Assembly (NCBI RefSeq): GCF_036324505.1
Contig: NC_086370.1
Location: 3,653,453-3,717,452, forward strand
Direction of reading: 5' to 3'
Length of the DNA: 64,000 nucleotides
Source of the DNA: Eleginops maclovinus
Lineage: Eukaryota > Chordata > Actinopteri > Perciformes > Eleginopidae
This document shows positions 36,745 to 50,097 of this stretch, one piece after another. The position numbers were made by a program, and so were the translations under genes. The notes below the pieces were generated by a model, which was given only the letters and a program-made list of their open reading frames with translations, made no database searches and was not told the origin of the DNA. The stretch's first letter is position 1, and every line of letters starts with the position of its first letter.

Positions 36745-37570
36745 CAGTTTCAGGTTATTTATTTGTACTTATAGTTAGATTTATTTTGCAGATAAAAAGA
36801 CAAGGGATCCATCCTGACACACTCTAAAAACAAACACAGACACATCTCTAATAAATGTACACCCTGCTCCATCAAATCTCAAAGCATTTAAAACCATTAA
36901 AGAAAAACACTGGTACAAACATGGACGTTCAGAATTCATAAATAAATAAACAGGCATCTGTGTGACGCTCCTATGATTTGTTCATTTGTGCAATAGCTGC
37001 TGGGATAAAGCTGTTTTCATACCGCTTGGTTCTACTCTTTGGGACAACAAAGGAAGAAACTTAAATTCTGAGGGTGGGGGTCATCGTGTGATATGGAGCT
37101 GGATAACCGCTGTAACCGTCTGAGGTACAGGGTCTCCAGGTTTAGCTGTGGCTCACCAATCAGCCTGCTGGACCACTTTATAATCTGACTGAGAGAGTTT
37201 CTGCTCTTTAAAGTCAGGCTATCAAACAAATACACTTATGAAAAAGAAAGAATGAAATGATAAAAGCACGATAAAACATAATCATCGTGGTTTTTTTCAG
37301 TTGCTAAGACAGTAAACGCCCCCTTTTGCGCACAGCTTCACAGTTTGGATCCGAGCTTAATTTTGAGTCAATAATTGTCCCGAGATATTTATATGATTGC
37401 TCAAATTCCACTTTCTGATTGCTAAGACTTCATGTATGTGGGGATGTCTTCTAAAATCAAATCAATTGACTTATGTTCAGTTGTAGATAGGACTCCTCGT
37501 ACCAAAATGTTATATTATCAAAGTGATCTCTTAATGTTCATAAGCTGAGACTCCATTTTTAACGATGATC
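36745..37570 (-). mobile_element. Degenerate LINE fragment (C-terminal reverse-transcriptase region and 3' UTR)
   Basis: On the minus strand, fragments of the C-terminal half of a non-LTR retrotransposon ORF2 are readable in order: WYEESYLQLNIS (about 37510-37465), VEFEQSYKYLGTIIDSKL (about 37415-37350), SLSQIIKWSSRLIGEPQLNL then ETLYLRRLQRLSS (about 37205-37100), and RTKRYENSFIPAAI (about 37040-36990). These correspond to the post-palm region of fish LINE reverse transcriptases (LQLNVxKTKE, YKYLGxxID, the NSFIPxAI end). Stops and frameshifts separate the blocks, and the catalytic palm (YxDD) is absent, so the copy is dead. The A/T-rich stretch from 36990 down to 36745 would be its 3' UTR. 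Confidence 0.75.
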
Positions 37571-38886
37571 TCGGGTATAGCAAAGTATCTCCGAGTTTCC
37601 AAGTAATTTTCCGACTGGAAACTCCATTACTCTGACTTCCCAGTACAAATGGAACGTGGCAAAAGGACTTCCCTCTATTAGAAAAAACATTTGTAGTTGA
37701 GTCATCCGGCCACTAGGGGAGCAGTAGATCCCCATCAGCTAAGTGGTATCAGCAACCTATGGGGCAGTGATTGAGGGCCTCAAAGTTTGTGCAGCAGATT
37801 TGATTTTGGATCAGTAATTGGGTCACATTAACTCACTCATGATCATGTGAATGTGTGTTGCATTGGAGCTAATTAACCCGAGTAAAGCATGGTAAACAGC
37901 AGATGTGCAAACACTGAGGCCATTCAGGAGTCAGCTCCTGCAATCTGATGTCACCTGGCACACACACACTGCAGCCCTGCACAGTGAGAGCAATGAAGGG
38001 CTGCTTTTATGGCAGCATTGACACTGTTTTACAAATTGAAATATATACAAATATTTTTAAAAGGTTACTTGGTTTTCTTAGAAAGATCTGTTTCTTTCCC
38101 AAAATGTGTTCTTGTTACACCCACAGACAAAAACAGGGATTTAGAAGCAATGAGTAGAGAAGAATAAAAATATAACTACAAATGTTGTACCAAAGATATG
38201 GCCTTTCAGCCTGACTTTTATTTAGTTAGTTTTAAGGCTGTTTCTTTTCATTTTTATGGGATAGCTAGGAAAAAGGCCATAACATACTAATACAGAGAGG
38301 AAGAGGAAAAACCAGAACATTTGAATAGAAGTGTAGCGTGTTATGATGACAGTGAGATATTTGCAAACAGAAAGATAGATACATTAAAGGATGGATGTTC
38401 CTTTCATTTGAATTGTGACTGGCATAATCCACCGATTTCTGTTTTATAGAGAAAGTTATGTTTCAATCATTTAGATCGCCATTACCGCATCAGATAGATC
38501 TGTTTTCAATGCAATAATTGGAAATAAGCTGCTTGAGAAAGAAACATGTATTTCTTTTTCAAAATGCATTCCTGATCAATACGAAAAGATGTTCCTTTAA
38601 TTTGATTACTAATAAAAGGGGGTTGCCACTGACATGTTGCACCTATTATTGTCCTTTCTGTCCATCTTAAAGTTGATAGAGAAAGTCATATTGTCTATCC
38701 TTTAGATGGCCATTAGAGGTGTGTGTCTCAGATCTACAGGCAGAAAGGGACGCATTAGGCTGAGAGGAAAGCATCCAATCAGAGGGGATGAGATGATTTG
38801 GAGCTTGTCCGTGTTTATCCTGTGTAGCTAATCTAGATAACTCTCTCCTCATGTTTCCTGTCGTCTCCGTGCTGCTCTGTGATAGG

Positions 38887-38922
38887 TAAGCACCCCCCGC
38901 CCCCCCCCCCCCCCCCCCACCA
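38887..38922. repeat. Poly-C tract
   Basis: An interrupted run of C residues (CCCCCCGCC followed by an unbroken run of about 17 C, then ACC). A G-quadruplex or i-motif is possible on the two strands. Length may be affected by sequencing or assembly error. Confidence 0.85.
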
Positions 38923-39329
38923 TGTCTCTACCACTCTGAAATGCTGTTTGAGCGCAGCAGGGGTCGTGACCCCTTTTCCAGGGATGTGTTAGGCTTGCAT
39001 CGGTGTGTGTCCATCTCTGCCCCCTCTCCCCTCCACACAGCTCCTTTCTTATGCACCTTGGCCCCATTCACATCCAGGGCGAATACACACACACACACAT
39101 ACAAACCAATTTGTAAGACCAAATGAATCTTGATTGATTTCTCCCCCCCCCCCGGTTAAAGGGGTTTGACGGCAATGCAGGGGGGCCTTTCAGACTTCCC
39201 CTCAGGAAGTTAGGGCTGCACACACACACACACACCTAGGCATTTTCCAGCTTAATGAAGGCTCCTCCAATCCACCGACCAGTTAATGGGGACAACAAAA
39301 TGCCTTGATGATGTTATCCGTGTGAAGTG

Positions 39330-39546
39330 CACTAAAAAAACTGAACTGTTGGCTTTAATTATAAATGTATTGCGTCAACAGATTTCACATGACTAGTAGG
39401 ATAGTGGAAAGCCATAATATTAAGTTGAACCTAATATTTGTTATTCAAACTTAAAATTATTGCTTTCATCTAACCTAATGCAGTTATGTGAAATCTGTTG
39501 ACGTAATACATTTATAATTAAAGCCAACGGTTCAGTTTTTTCAGTG
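39330..39546. mobile_element. Palindromic MITE, copy 4, with intact termini
   Basis: The ends CACTAAAAAAACTGAACTG and CGGTTCAGTTTTTTCAGTG are inverted repeats differing at two positions. The arms continue with TTGGCTTTAATTATAAATGT and CAACAGATTTCACAT, both mirrored on the right side. This copy gives the clearest view of the family's terminal sequence (CACTGAAAAAACTGAAC). I could not identify an unambiguous target duplication. Confidence 0.78.
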
Positions 39547-41154
39547 TGCGTGGTTGGGGGGGCCGTCCTGCACCACCTGTCTGATTTAACCGTGACCTTA
39601 GTGGCAGGGAGAGCTGTGATGTCACGATAAACAAATGGGTTGCAACCTTAGCGCAGGATGTAACTCACAGCTGGGAGGCCGTTTTAAGCCCTTTAATGAC
39701 AATTAATGTCAACAGGACAATTAGTGCACATCCACTGAAGTGCTTAACTGTAGATGGGTTGCCGGGGGATCGATCGTCCATACTTATCTGGAGATTGATT
39801 CGGACACAGAGAGGCCGGCTCTCATTCGCGCTGTCTCATTTTCTTGCCTTTTCTTCTATTCTCTCTCCACTTTCAATCAATAGGTTAGGGCCGAAAAAAA
39901 AGCCATGCAGATGAATAGACTGTTGCCGCCATGATGGACGAAATAATTGCAATTTTAAACTGCTTTTTGATTTGTTGGAGACCAGGATTTGAGCAGCCAT
40001 GGGGATCGCTAGGCCCCACTTTGAGAGTCAGTGGATCAGAAAATGCTGCGGTACATTTCTCTACAGCTGCACGCTACACCACTCCTCTTCTTCTCTGTCT
40101 CTGCTCCATTGTGGGTGACTAGACTGTGGACAACCACTAGCCACTCCCCTGTCACCCATCATGCCTTGTGGGTGGGTGTTTGGGACAGGGTGGTATTCTG
40201 GGATGTATCCATGTGTGTACAGAAAAGGAGGTGGGTTTGGAAGGGGGTGGGTTTGTTATTGTCACAGGGCGAATTCCAGGTGGCAAATTCCTGGCATGCT
40301 TGTGCGGCAGGATCAGTAACCAAAGGGCTGCGTCCGCCCCCCTCCCGCCCGGGCCGGGCAACCCCATTAATTGTGTCCGACAGAGGGAATTGGTTTCAAT
40401 TGACCCTCATTCAGCGTCCCTTTGACTGGCACACAAAGGACACAGCCACGTGGAGACTAATGCTAGGGCTGAGCAGCCTGGAGGTGGTCCAGTCCTCGCT
40501 CCTCTCCCATGGGTGTGATCAGGCTTTGGCTTGATCATCCTTTGCATCGGTGCTGATAAAACGGGAAAGCGCGAAGGAATGGTTTTGAAGATTTTGTCTG
40601 GAGAATCAGATACTTCACCGCCTGCAGTTTCTTTTATTCCCTCACGGAGCAGTCACGTTCAAACCAGCATCTCATTACAGACGCTCTGCATACTGTCAGA
40701 CCTGTTGCAGGAGAACTACCTGACTCTGTTCTCAATGAGGGCACAGATTAGTGGCGCAAATGTTCTTCTGATGAAGAGGAAAGAAGGCGAAGAGCATTAC
40801 GGGATGGTTGTGGGATGGACTGTTAAACATACATTTAAAAGGTTGCTGTTATTGATCTCAAGCATAGATGTTAATCTATTTCCTTCCATTTAAATGTATG
40901 CTAGATAAATACCCTTCAAACCTCCTTCTTCTTACCCACTGCCGTTCTGTCAGGCTAGTCGTGTACTCGACTTCAGATTTTTTTTTATTAACATCAATAT
41001 AATTCAATACAATTGTCATCCCTTCTCAGTAACAACATTTGTACAGTTACACTGTCACTGCTCCGTGGAGACTGACTCTACAGTATTCTAGCCTGTAGAT
41101 GCTACGATAGGAATCAGCATTTAATAACTGTTTCCCACAACCTCAAGATAAATT

Positions 41155-41432
41155 AGATTAGAGCTTTTTTTTTTTATCAATCAGTTGATTTGCTGTAATG
41201 TTTTGGTGCATAAGGGTCAGAACATGCAGTTTTCAGGCTCTCAAATATGAAGTTTCTTGCTTTTTCTCTTTTCATTTTCTATACAAGTGAATATCTTTAG
41301 GATTTGGACTGACAAAATAATGATTTTTTAAGACACTATCTTGGATTTTTTCTATTTTCTGGCATTGTAGACATAACAATTAATCAATTTATCTGAAAAA
41401 TAATTGACAAAGATGAACATTTAGTTGGAAAA
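41155..41432. mobile_element. hAT-like element related to 5212-5545, opposite orientation
   Basis: Reads TAGAGCTTTTTTTTTTTATC, then ATCAATCAGTTGATTTGCTG, later TGAATATCTTTAGGATTTGG, GACATAACAATTAATCAATT and AAAAATAATTGACAAAGATG. This is the reverse orientation of the same block order as the element at 5212. The right terminus is poorly defined and no target duplication was confirmed. Confidence 0.6.
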
Positions 41433-43659
41433 GGATAGGGATTATTTTGAAATCGGTAGTAATGGTCGGAAATCCTGTATAATCAGAAAGGTGATTGAGA
41501 AAGTAGTCCCACACAAACACACATCACTACTCATATTCATTATAACGATGTTATGATAGCAAAAATGTTACAATCATAATACAGTTACCATTGACACATC
41601 TTATTATAGAAGCCCACTCTCAGTCCGAAGCTGAGCGCTGATCCGTCATGGTGGGTCACGTAAACCTTGTTGACCCGCTCACATCTACAGCAAACACAGC
41701 TTTTTATCCATGCTTCAGTCAGAGGGTGCTAAGAGGTGTACAGTGGTGTGTGTGAGTGAGTGTGTTTATGTCCCTGGAGGTGGCTGGTGGCCGTGAATCA
41801 GCGGTGTCGATGACAGGCTCAGGGCTCCGTGCCTGGACTCCTAGTATATTTAAAATCCCTCCTAATTAAACTTAATAGAATGTAAATTTAATATCTGCAA
41901 AGATTGTGTGCTGCTGGCCGGCCCGCTCCAATTTAAGGATTGATAGAGGCCAGCGGGAAGGTTAATTGCTGACTTGATCTACTGTCCCTGTGACATGGTG
42001 TGGGGCTGTTTTAATTGGGCCTGATCTGCTGCTACATGGACAGATTTCATTAGGCTAGCTGGCCTCTCTCTGACTGCTGAGCGGTTCGGAGCAGCGCCCC
42101 CTGTCTGCGTCTGCAGGAAGCGCAGAGGGCCGGACCAGGCATCAATCTTCCTCCCTTTGTCCTGTGTCCTTTCTCTCGCATGAGCAGCATGAAATTAAAG
42201 GTGGGGCCCTAGACTATCCCCACTCCTAATGAATGCTGTAAAATGCTCAGTAATGACAGGCCAGCATGATAGATCAGTCATTTCTCACACGGCGGAGTTA
42301 CTCAACGCACACGCCCATGACAACACAGACAGAATTATAAGCAAGCCATTTTCCCTGTGGAAGATGTATGGAAGACAAAGTCTGCCATAAATTGCAACTT
42401 TTGTTTGTTTGTATTTATTGCAGGATGTATGTGCAGGGGCAGTGTAAGACATTAAAAACCATATTTTTCCATACATACATATTGGGTTGTTTAAAAATGT
42501 TAAAAAATAAATAAAAGTCATGAAGTGCATACAATTAAATAAAATGAAGGAGGGTTAAAGCAGGACTAGTATATCAGCTTCGACTGGTATATACACTTGT
42601 TTTCTTCCCAAATCTTGTGGGCAATTTTTACCCCATTTTTTAGGTTTTTCGTCTAAGATTTGTTGGTATTTTTGCCCTTTCCCCCATAATTTCTGACATT
42701 ACTGTAATCATTTCTTCGTAGTTAGAAATTAGTAATCTAAATCTAAATTGTTAATGAAAATCCATTGCCTTTATACACACGAAAAAAATGTTAAATAGCC
42801 AAACTCTATCTCAGAGCATCATAAACTGCTTTAATTTTAAGTAATACTCTAAGATGTACACTGTAGGTGTCACAGTTGGATTAGTGGAGGCAACTCTAAA
42901 TATATTGTCAATGCATGTCACCTGCAGTCTCTGTGTTCCCCCTCTTAACATGGGATCATTACACCGTTGATGGCCATTGTCCCGGCTGCTGAACCTCGTC
43001 TGGGTAAATAATTTGCACCAGTAAAGGGTAAACAATTTTCCCTTTTTAGCCCGACTTTGACTAGCATGCGTGTATCTGGCCAGCTATAAATCAAAAGGCG
43101 GCCAGTGTAATTAAGTGTACACTACATTAGTCAGGCTAATTAATTTCAGGGGCCATCCATCCATTAACCAGCGGGCCAGCACTGATTGGGCCTCTGTTCC
43201 TGGAAACCCCTGACACTGGGGACTGTGACCCTCCTTGGCTGCCCTCAACTTCCCTCATACACTCATGCATTTACACCCAGAGTCACAGATGTACACACAC
43301 CAGCCCTCATGTACTTAATCAGTTTTTGACTGAAAATGAGAAGCTTTTTACAATACATTTGACAGTTTATAAGTCAGAATTCATCAGGAAAGTATTTCAA
43401 TATTCTTCCTGTTCTCTATAATTTATTGTCGAATGATTAGCAAGGCTTAAATATCAAGAGAGGGCACACTGAAGGTTGTGATGCACGGATTTAGCTGTCG
43501 AACATCGGTATTGAAGGGCATTAGCCTTGTTAACAGCATTGGCTCCTTTCACCAAAGGCAGTGGACAATGTTCACATGTTGTATTGCATCAAAACATCTG
43601 TGTCTAAAAACAAAAGTAAAAGAAAAGTTTGGTATTACAGCATCTCTCCAAAAGATCAG

Positions 43660-43990
43660 CAGCAAAGGTTCAAAGGTTTTATTGGTCATATGCACAGCAG
43701 ATACAGCGTATATGTTGGCAATGAAAACCTTATATCCCATGCTCCTCCAACAACTCAACATACATGGTGCAAATAAGATAAATAAAAGAGTGCAAACATT
43801 AGACAAGAAAATATATACAATAACAACAATAAGGATGTAAAGATGTAAAGTATATACATATGTAGAATAAATAGAAGTTTTTAAATATACTGTACAGTAA
43901 TTTAAATAATTTACACTGTAGTATGAGGTATAGACAGATGCATCTGTTACGTATAAAACAACGATACATTGAATAAACTTGAACAGAAGT
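43660..43990 (-). mobile_element. Probable LINE-type 3' tail, minus strand
   Basis: AGGTTCAAAGGTTTTATTGG then TCATATGCACAGCAGATACA is the start of a common fish interspersed sequence seen in reverse orientation (tail of a non-LTR element). AATGAAAACCTTATATCCCA, CTCCTCCAACA and A-rich ATATACAATAACAACAATA follow. Family assignment is by resemblance only. Confidence 0.45.
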
Positions 43991-46900
43991 GAAAGATTTC
44001 TGTTTTGAATCACTTTTGTTTTTACATTTATACACATTTCGATTTTCTTGTGGTATTTAAAAAGTTCTTATTTTTTATTGTTTTATTGTATTATTATTCA
44101 GTTAGTTTGTTAAGAGATGCACTTCGCTCTGAATACAAACGTCTGTTTTTACATAAAGTAAGTTCAAACACAACACAAAAACTGTAAAAAGTAAAATGAT
44201 ATATATATATATATTTAAAAGCATCTCTTTTTGAGTTGTGTATTGTATCAAAAAAGCCTTTTGAAGCATTTTATTATTTTTTTAATTCAAGCAAATGTGT
44301 ACAATTCAATTTGTGCTCATTCAAAGAGAGTGTTATTTCATGCTGAAAATCCCAAATAAAAACAAAATAAACATTTGTTTCCATAGCATGAAATGTAAAT
44401 AAAAGAAACCACAAAAACATACACACTGGGCATTAGTTATTTTAAAACTCAGCATCAGTGTTGGCCCAGAATTGCCCCTTGTGTAAGACTGTTTTATTAT
44501 GTGCAAGTCAAATGTAATGACAAATCCTTCCATGGTTTGTTTTAGCTTACTCAACCAATATACTTTTCTATGACAGCCCAGCTAACAGGCAGTCAACCCC
44601 ACCCATTTACTACACACCTTGCAAATTAAATCAGACTTATTAACACCTATACTATTTGTCCCCCGCCTGTTTATAGCCACACAGGTGACGCCTGTAATGG
44701 AGATGTTTCCTTACTATACAATAGAGGCATATTATCTGGCTAGAAGAGTCCAATCTATCACAATGAGGGCCCATTATATCACAGATAACCCATCTGGATA
44801 TAGAGGGAGACTATTCCCTGCAGACAACAGCGCCTGTTCTCTCCTCGGCTCTGTGTTTGCCTCCATGCTAATGAACGCTGGAGGAAAAAGAGTTGAGCTA
44901 TGAGGGCGTCACTTGAGCAATGCAGCTTTGATGGGAGTGCTGTCCATATCATTAAAATGCTGGCAAATGAAGAACAAGCAAAGGCTTCTGTTGGTGCTGC
45001 TCATTAACAACAGGCCGTTTGAGCCCGGCGCCAGCCATGCTACTGCCATTGTGTACTTGGAGGGTTGGGGGGGGGGTGGTGGGGGGGCACTGTGACTGGC
45101 AGCTGGGAACACCATGCCAACGGTGGGATGGCGTGACAAACCAAGCCAAGGATGAGCGCAGAGCCTGGCACTGTCAGGGCCCAGGAGGGCGCGTCGCCTT
45201 GAAGGCCCCTGGGGTTGGCCCCGGTCAGAGATGTTACCCGAATTGGCCCTCAAACTCTCAGCGCCGCTGTCTGCTGTCGCTGCTTCTCTCAGAAACTAAG
45301 GGAGTGATTGACAGAAACAACTTGATATATCAAAGAAAGTTGGTTAGCTATGCATTGAATTCACATTAATGCTTAAAGTGAGGGGTTTGAGTCCTCGATA
45401 TTTTAAGATCCGAGTTTCATTATTGAGGAATAAGGGGTCTGTTTTTTTTTATATAAAATAAGTTACATCAACTGATTGTGTTGGCTGACCCAAGACAAAA
45501 ACTAACATGTAATGCTAAATTAAGACTTTTCACTGAAGAGTCAAATTTTCAGTGACTTTAAAATCATCGTGTTCAAGACTGATTAGAAAATGCTGCCTTT
45601 AATAAGGATAGCTGTCTTTTGTTTTCCAAAACTTTCAAATTTCTCAGAAACTTCCAATAAAAAAGTATGTGTTCTGTAACGTGTTAAAACCTCTTTAGCT
45701 ATTTCTTCTGTATCCATACATGTCTCCTAGGACTGTAAAGCTCTATGGGCCTGTATTGAATGAAACCTCACCTGATTTTTATTTCCAATTCATCTTTTAC
45801 TTTTTCTGGATAAATCGATGAACTGTCTGATCTTTAAAATGTCCATGACAAACACAAAAGCCTATTATTTTGTCCCCAAAATATTCATTATTCAGAAGAG
45901 GAAAGCCGTTGTTGTTTATTAGTTTTGATTTAGAAAGTGTAACAAATTGCTTATCAAAACAGTTGCAGAATAAGTTTCTGTTGAGCTAAAATCATTTTTA
46001 AATTGTCTATAAAAAATCTGAAAAATACAACCACTGAAAAGATGTTGAGTTTCTTTCAAGATACTAATATTTGGTTTTGTAAAGTATATTATGTGCAGTT
46101 TATGATTAATGATGTGTAATGTACTCTTTAATGCTGCAAAATGATGCATCCTTGAATGTCCCTGAGCCATGTATCAGTGTAAGATACCATAAAGTGTTTT
46201 AATCATATAACAAAGTGTTTTATGTGACACAATTTTTATATATTTACAGATCAGGAAACGGAGATACATCTCTTTGCATTTCAAAGGAACCGTATTCCAC
46301 GTCTATATAGTCCCGATTGTGCAAACAATGTAAATATTCAATATGTAATTAGTAAATAGTCTGATCAGTCTTTGAATTCAAGTGGACTCAATAATCAATC
46401 TATGTCTTTTTTATTTAATCCTCCCCCCGATGTAATTTGTCTATAGATCATGAATAATCTACTTTCCGCTCGTCTCAGTATTTCTTATCTGTGTTTTATT
46501 GATGGTTTGTCTCGCTGTTGGTCACTATGGACCCCTGCCTTTGAAATCACTGGCAGGAACCGCAGCGGCTAACAGTGATGCTATTATTGAGTCCAGATGA
46601 AATGTGGCATAAACTGTGAAGGATAGGCATCTCTTTGTGCCTGGTACACAGTGTCCATCGGTATGATGTCAGTCTATTTTTGACTAATGCAGTCCTTAGC
46701 CTTTGTAGAACACAGCACAATAATTGTTTTTTGTTTCTCTATTTGAAGGATGGAGCGGTTCCCAGGATAACACATGTTGTCTCTGGGGGGCTGTATGCAA
46801 ACATGCACTCAGACCGTCTCCATTGCTTTTTCCAGCATTTTAATCATTATCGTTTGCTCTAGTGCGTATGCAAATCAGCAGTCTGTGTGAGAACGGAGGT

Positions 46901-49422
46901 CGCTGCACATGGCTGAATTCAAAGCCTCCTCAACAAGTTGGTCACAGTCACGGTTATTCAAAGTATTCAAATCAGGCAATACCTCCGTTTATGGTGTTCG
47001 TATGTTGGCTCATTCCATTGCGGGACAGCGGCAAACGCCAACGGTGCATTCACGTTTATCCGATTCGTCCCATTTCACGAGTCGGAAGTTGCTATTCTGA
47101 CTTCTGTTTGTTCACAAGCTTTTAATTGTTGGACACAAAAGGGAAGCTAAGATGTGTTGTATTGCTCATAGAGTTCAAAACAAGAGCTGTCTCCACGTTG
47201 TTGAATTTTGCCAATTTTTCTGAAAGCACAAATGCCCCACCTTGCAATGTAATATCCTTGTGATTTGGATCCACTCAAAAATATCATTGGATCTTTCTTG
47301 GTTCACGCTACACCTAGCCAGTGGTGTAGCTAGTTTTTATTAGTTGCGTTTTTCTACTGACGGACATATAAAGCAGAAACACTGTATCAGAAAATATTGA
47401 GAAAAAAAACCCGATAATAAAATGTTTTGCTGTTATCAAGGAAGCCGGTAGAGGTGCTAGGATTATTAAAACCACTCAGCATACAGGTTTCCCAGTGTGA
47501 ATCTCTACTGTCAGCAGCAGAGTGATGTTCCTACAGAATGGCTCTTTGTAACAGAGCTGTAAACCCACTGTTGGCACCATGGGCTTTTAAACAACTCTGC
47601 CCTCTGACATTAAAAGTGGCTGGGCTCCATTCACATCCACGCTCAAATATCCCATCATATTTAAGAGGGCCCATTAAGGGCCACATTGAGAATTCATGGG
47701 CCTTTCTCTCACTCCCCCTTGTGTGATTTATCTGTGACGGCCATATTGCCAGGCCCTTTCAGAAGGAGTGGCTACACTTTTTGTCTTAGAGGAGGCCCAA
47801 AACAATGCATTTCAGGCCCATTTCTCCGACAGGGCCTCCTCTTTCAGGGGGCAGAGAGAGCCGGGGCCGGCCTAACATCTGTTTGTGTCCAGAGCCAGGC
47901 GGGACCGGAGCACAGCGTGCCTCGGTGGCCCCCTTCTCCTCTCCCTAGGGGTCTTTGTTCCCGATTTCATGCTATCAGAGCGGCAGCATGTTTTCCTGCG
48001 CAGAGCTGTCAGGGGCATAAAAGGCCCTGAGTGGGGTCACATCAAGAGGGATGGGCATGAAAAATTGGTAAAATGTATCACAAAGCCCACCCACTAAATG
48101 GTTGCCTAGCACCCTGTGGTGGGTTGTCAAAAAAAAACCCTCCCCCTGTACCTTCCTCTTTCCCCTTCCCTTGGCTGAATTACACCTCTCTCTCTCACCC
48201 TGGCGGACAAGCACATCATTTAGATGAAATGGGGCAAACAAATTAAGGGGTGGCGCTTCAAATGAATCAACGTTCTTTGTGTGAGGAGGGGTTTGTGCCT
48301 CGCCAGGGTCTTCTCCTCCCAGCGCGCCCGGGAAACAAGATGGAGGTCACCTGCCTGCCTGAAAAAGTCATCAACAACTATTGAAGCTCAGCTGTTGCTC
48401 CAAAAGAGAAAAGAAATATTAAGGGATACTGAGGGGTGTGTATCCAGTGGTATTTCACGGATTGATCCATGATTTTGGATTTAGTAAGTGCTCTAGAGGT
48501 CAGGATCTACTCGTCTACTAGTCTACTGTGAGCTGAGAAAAGCAATGTGGCAGAGTATTTGTCTCTGTGTGTATACCATTTTGAGGGTTTCTAAATTGAA
48601 AAGGTATTTAAAAGATGCAAAAGTTTAATAAACTACGATTGCAATTACAAAACAAAAGCAAACACAGGAGAACGTTAAAATGTCATCAATACTTTTTTCT
48701 ACTCAAGCTTTCTTTTTTGATTACATTTTTTTGGGGCAATTTCTAAATAAGTTGTGCACTAAACATAGAAAACTGATATTTTTAGTGATTGTTCAACAGA
48801 TCACACAAAGATGCTTGACACAGCTGTGACATGTTGTGTGTGATTACCGTCCATCAGTAGCATTATCCTGCTAACTTTGAGGAGATTGTGATCAATTCTG
48901 AATCCTAATAGATAAGAATATCGACTCTGACATGAATCCATTTTGTTGTCCACCCAAAGTATAACACTTTTCTAGAAATGTCCCAGTGTTCATTTATTGG
49001 ATCTTGGTCACTGAGTTGCATTTTTGTAGTCCTGTTGATAGTGCTAACCAAGCTCCAGCACTCTTTAAAGGGTACGGAATTAGACTTTCATTAATTGTTA
49101 GGTCCTGGTCTCTGTCGAATTCCAGAGTAATGAACTCGACAGACCCTGCGTTCCTATTGGACCATTACTAATCACCAATCACTGATTGGGTCTTCAATAT
49201 TCCGTAATTGACTCAGCAACGACAAATTACCTCACTGTCTGTTTCCTTTAATTGATTCCCAGCTACAGCGACGGTGGAATAGGTAAATTAAATGAGTGCA
49301 ATGTTTCCAGGTGCTTAGTAAGTGTTTATACTGTATCAATAGCTCTTCCGTGGGCCACATTTAAATGTTCCTCAATGATTGCTTCATGGCAGGATGGGAA
49401 ATTGTTTCCTCATTTACACGAT

Positions 49423-49478
49423 AAGTGCGTTTTAAGCGTATGAGGCGTCAAAGTGCGTTTTAAGCGTATGAGGCGTCA
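49423..49478. repeat. Exact 28-bp doublet within the 49311 array
   Basis: A 28-bp segment starting AAGTGCGTTTTAAGCGTATG is repeated once without mismatch (49423-49450 and 49451-49478), and TTAGGGTTA-type sequence follows directly. It is a recent local duplication in an otherwise old array. Confidence 0.9.
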
Positions 49479-49740
49479 GGGTTAGGGTTATTTTAGCATT
49501 ATAGCTATAGCTCTTTTATTGGTCATGTTTAAACGTTATACAAGGATTGTTTCATGGTTGAATATGAATTGATGTCCTCATTAACACAGGTCAGGGGCAA
49601 GGTTACAGTTAGTAAATGTTAATACTTTAACAATGGCTCTTTTGTTGGCCTGGTTTTAATGTAAAACAATGATTGTTTCACTTTGGATATGAATTTGTTT
49701 GCTCATCAACACCATACATTTTAGTTATAGGGCATTTAGA

Positions 49741-50097
49741 TAAGATAAGATGTACTTTGATCCCAAATTGGGATTTTCTTAGTTGCATCAGTATTAAAAA
49801 AAACAAGGCATTGCACAGAAGTAGAAATAAAAGAGTAGAAATGAAAAATTCTAAATTTTAAAACATTTAAAAAAGCATTGAGAGTAGAAAATATACAATT
49901 TGACCGTAAAGGTGAAAAATCAACTATGTGACCAATAAAATAAAAGACTATTGTAGAGAATGTACAGTATAGACAAAATAAAGCAGGATATTATTGACAT
50001 TAAGTTTGTAAGGAATGGAATATTAAATTAAGTTGAAGTCCAGTTAACAAAAGCTATGGAGCAGTGAGTTCTCTCAGCCAGAGGTGATTTGTTGTAC
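49741..50097 (-). mobile_element. Interspersed retroelement tail inserted into an older tandem array
   Basis: It begins AAGATAAGATGTACTTTGAT then CCCAAATTGGGA, the reverse complement of a LINE-type end (TCCCAATTTGGGATCAAAGT, followed by a short ATCTTATCTTA tail). It continues with AGGCATTGCACAGAAGTAG and ends near CTCTCAGCCAGAGGTGATTT. On both sides the tandem array 49311-50249 continues, so the element inserted into a pre-existing array. Confidence 0.55.
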
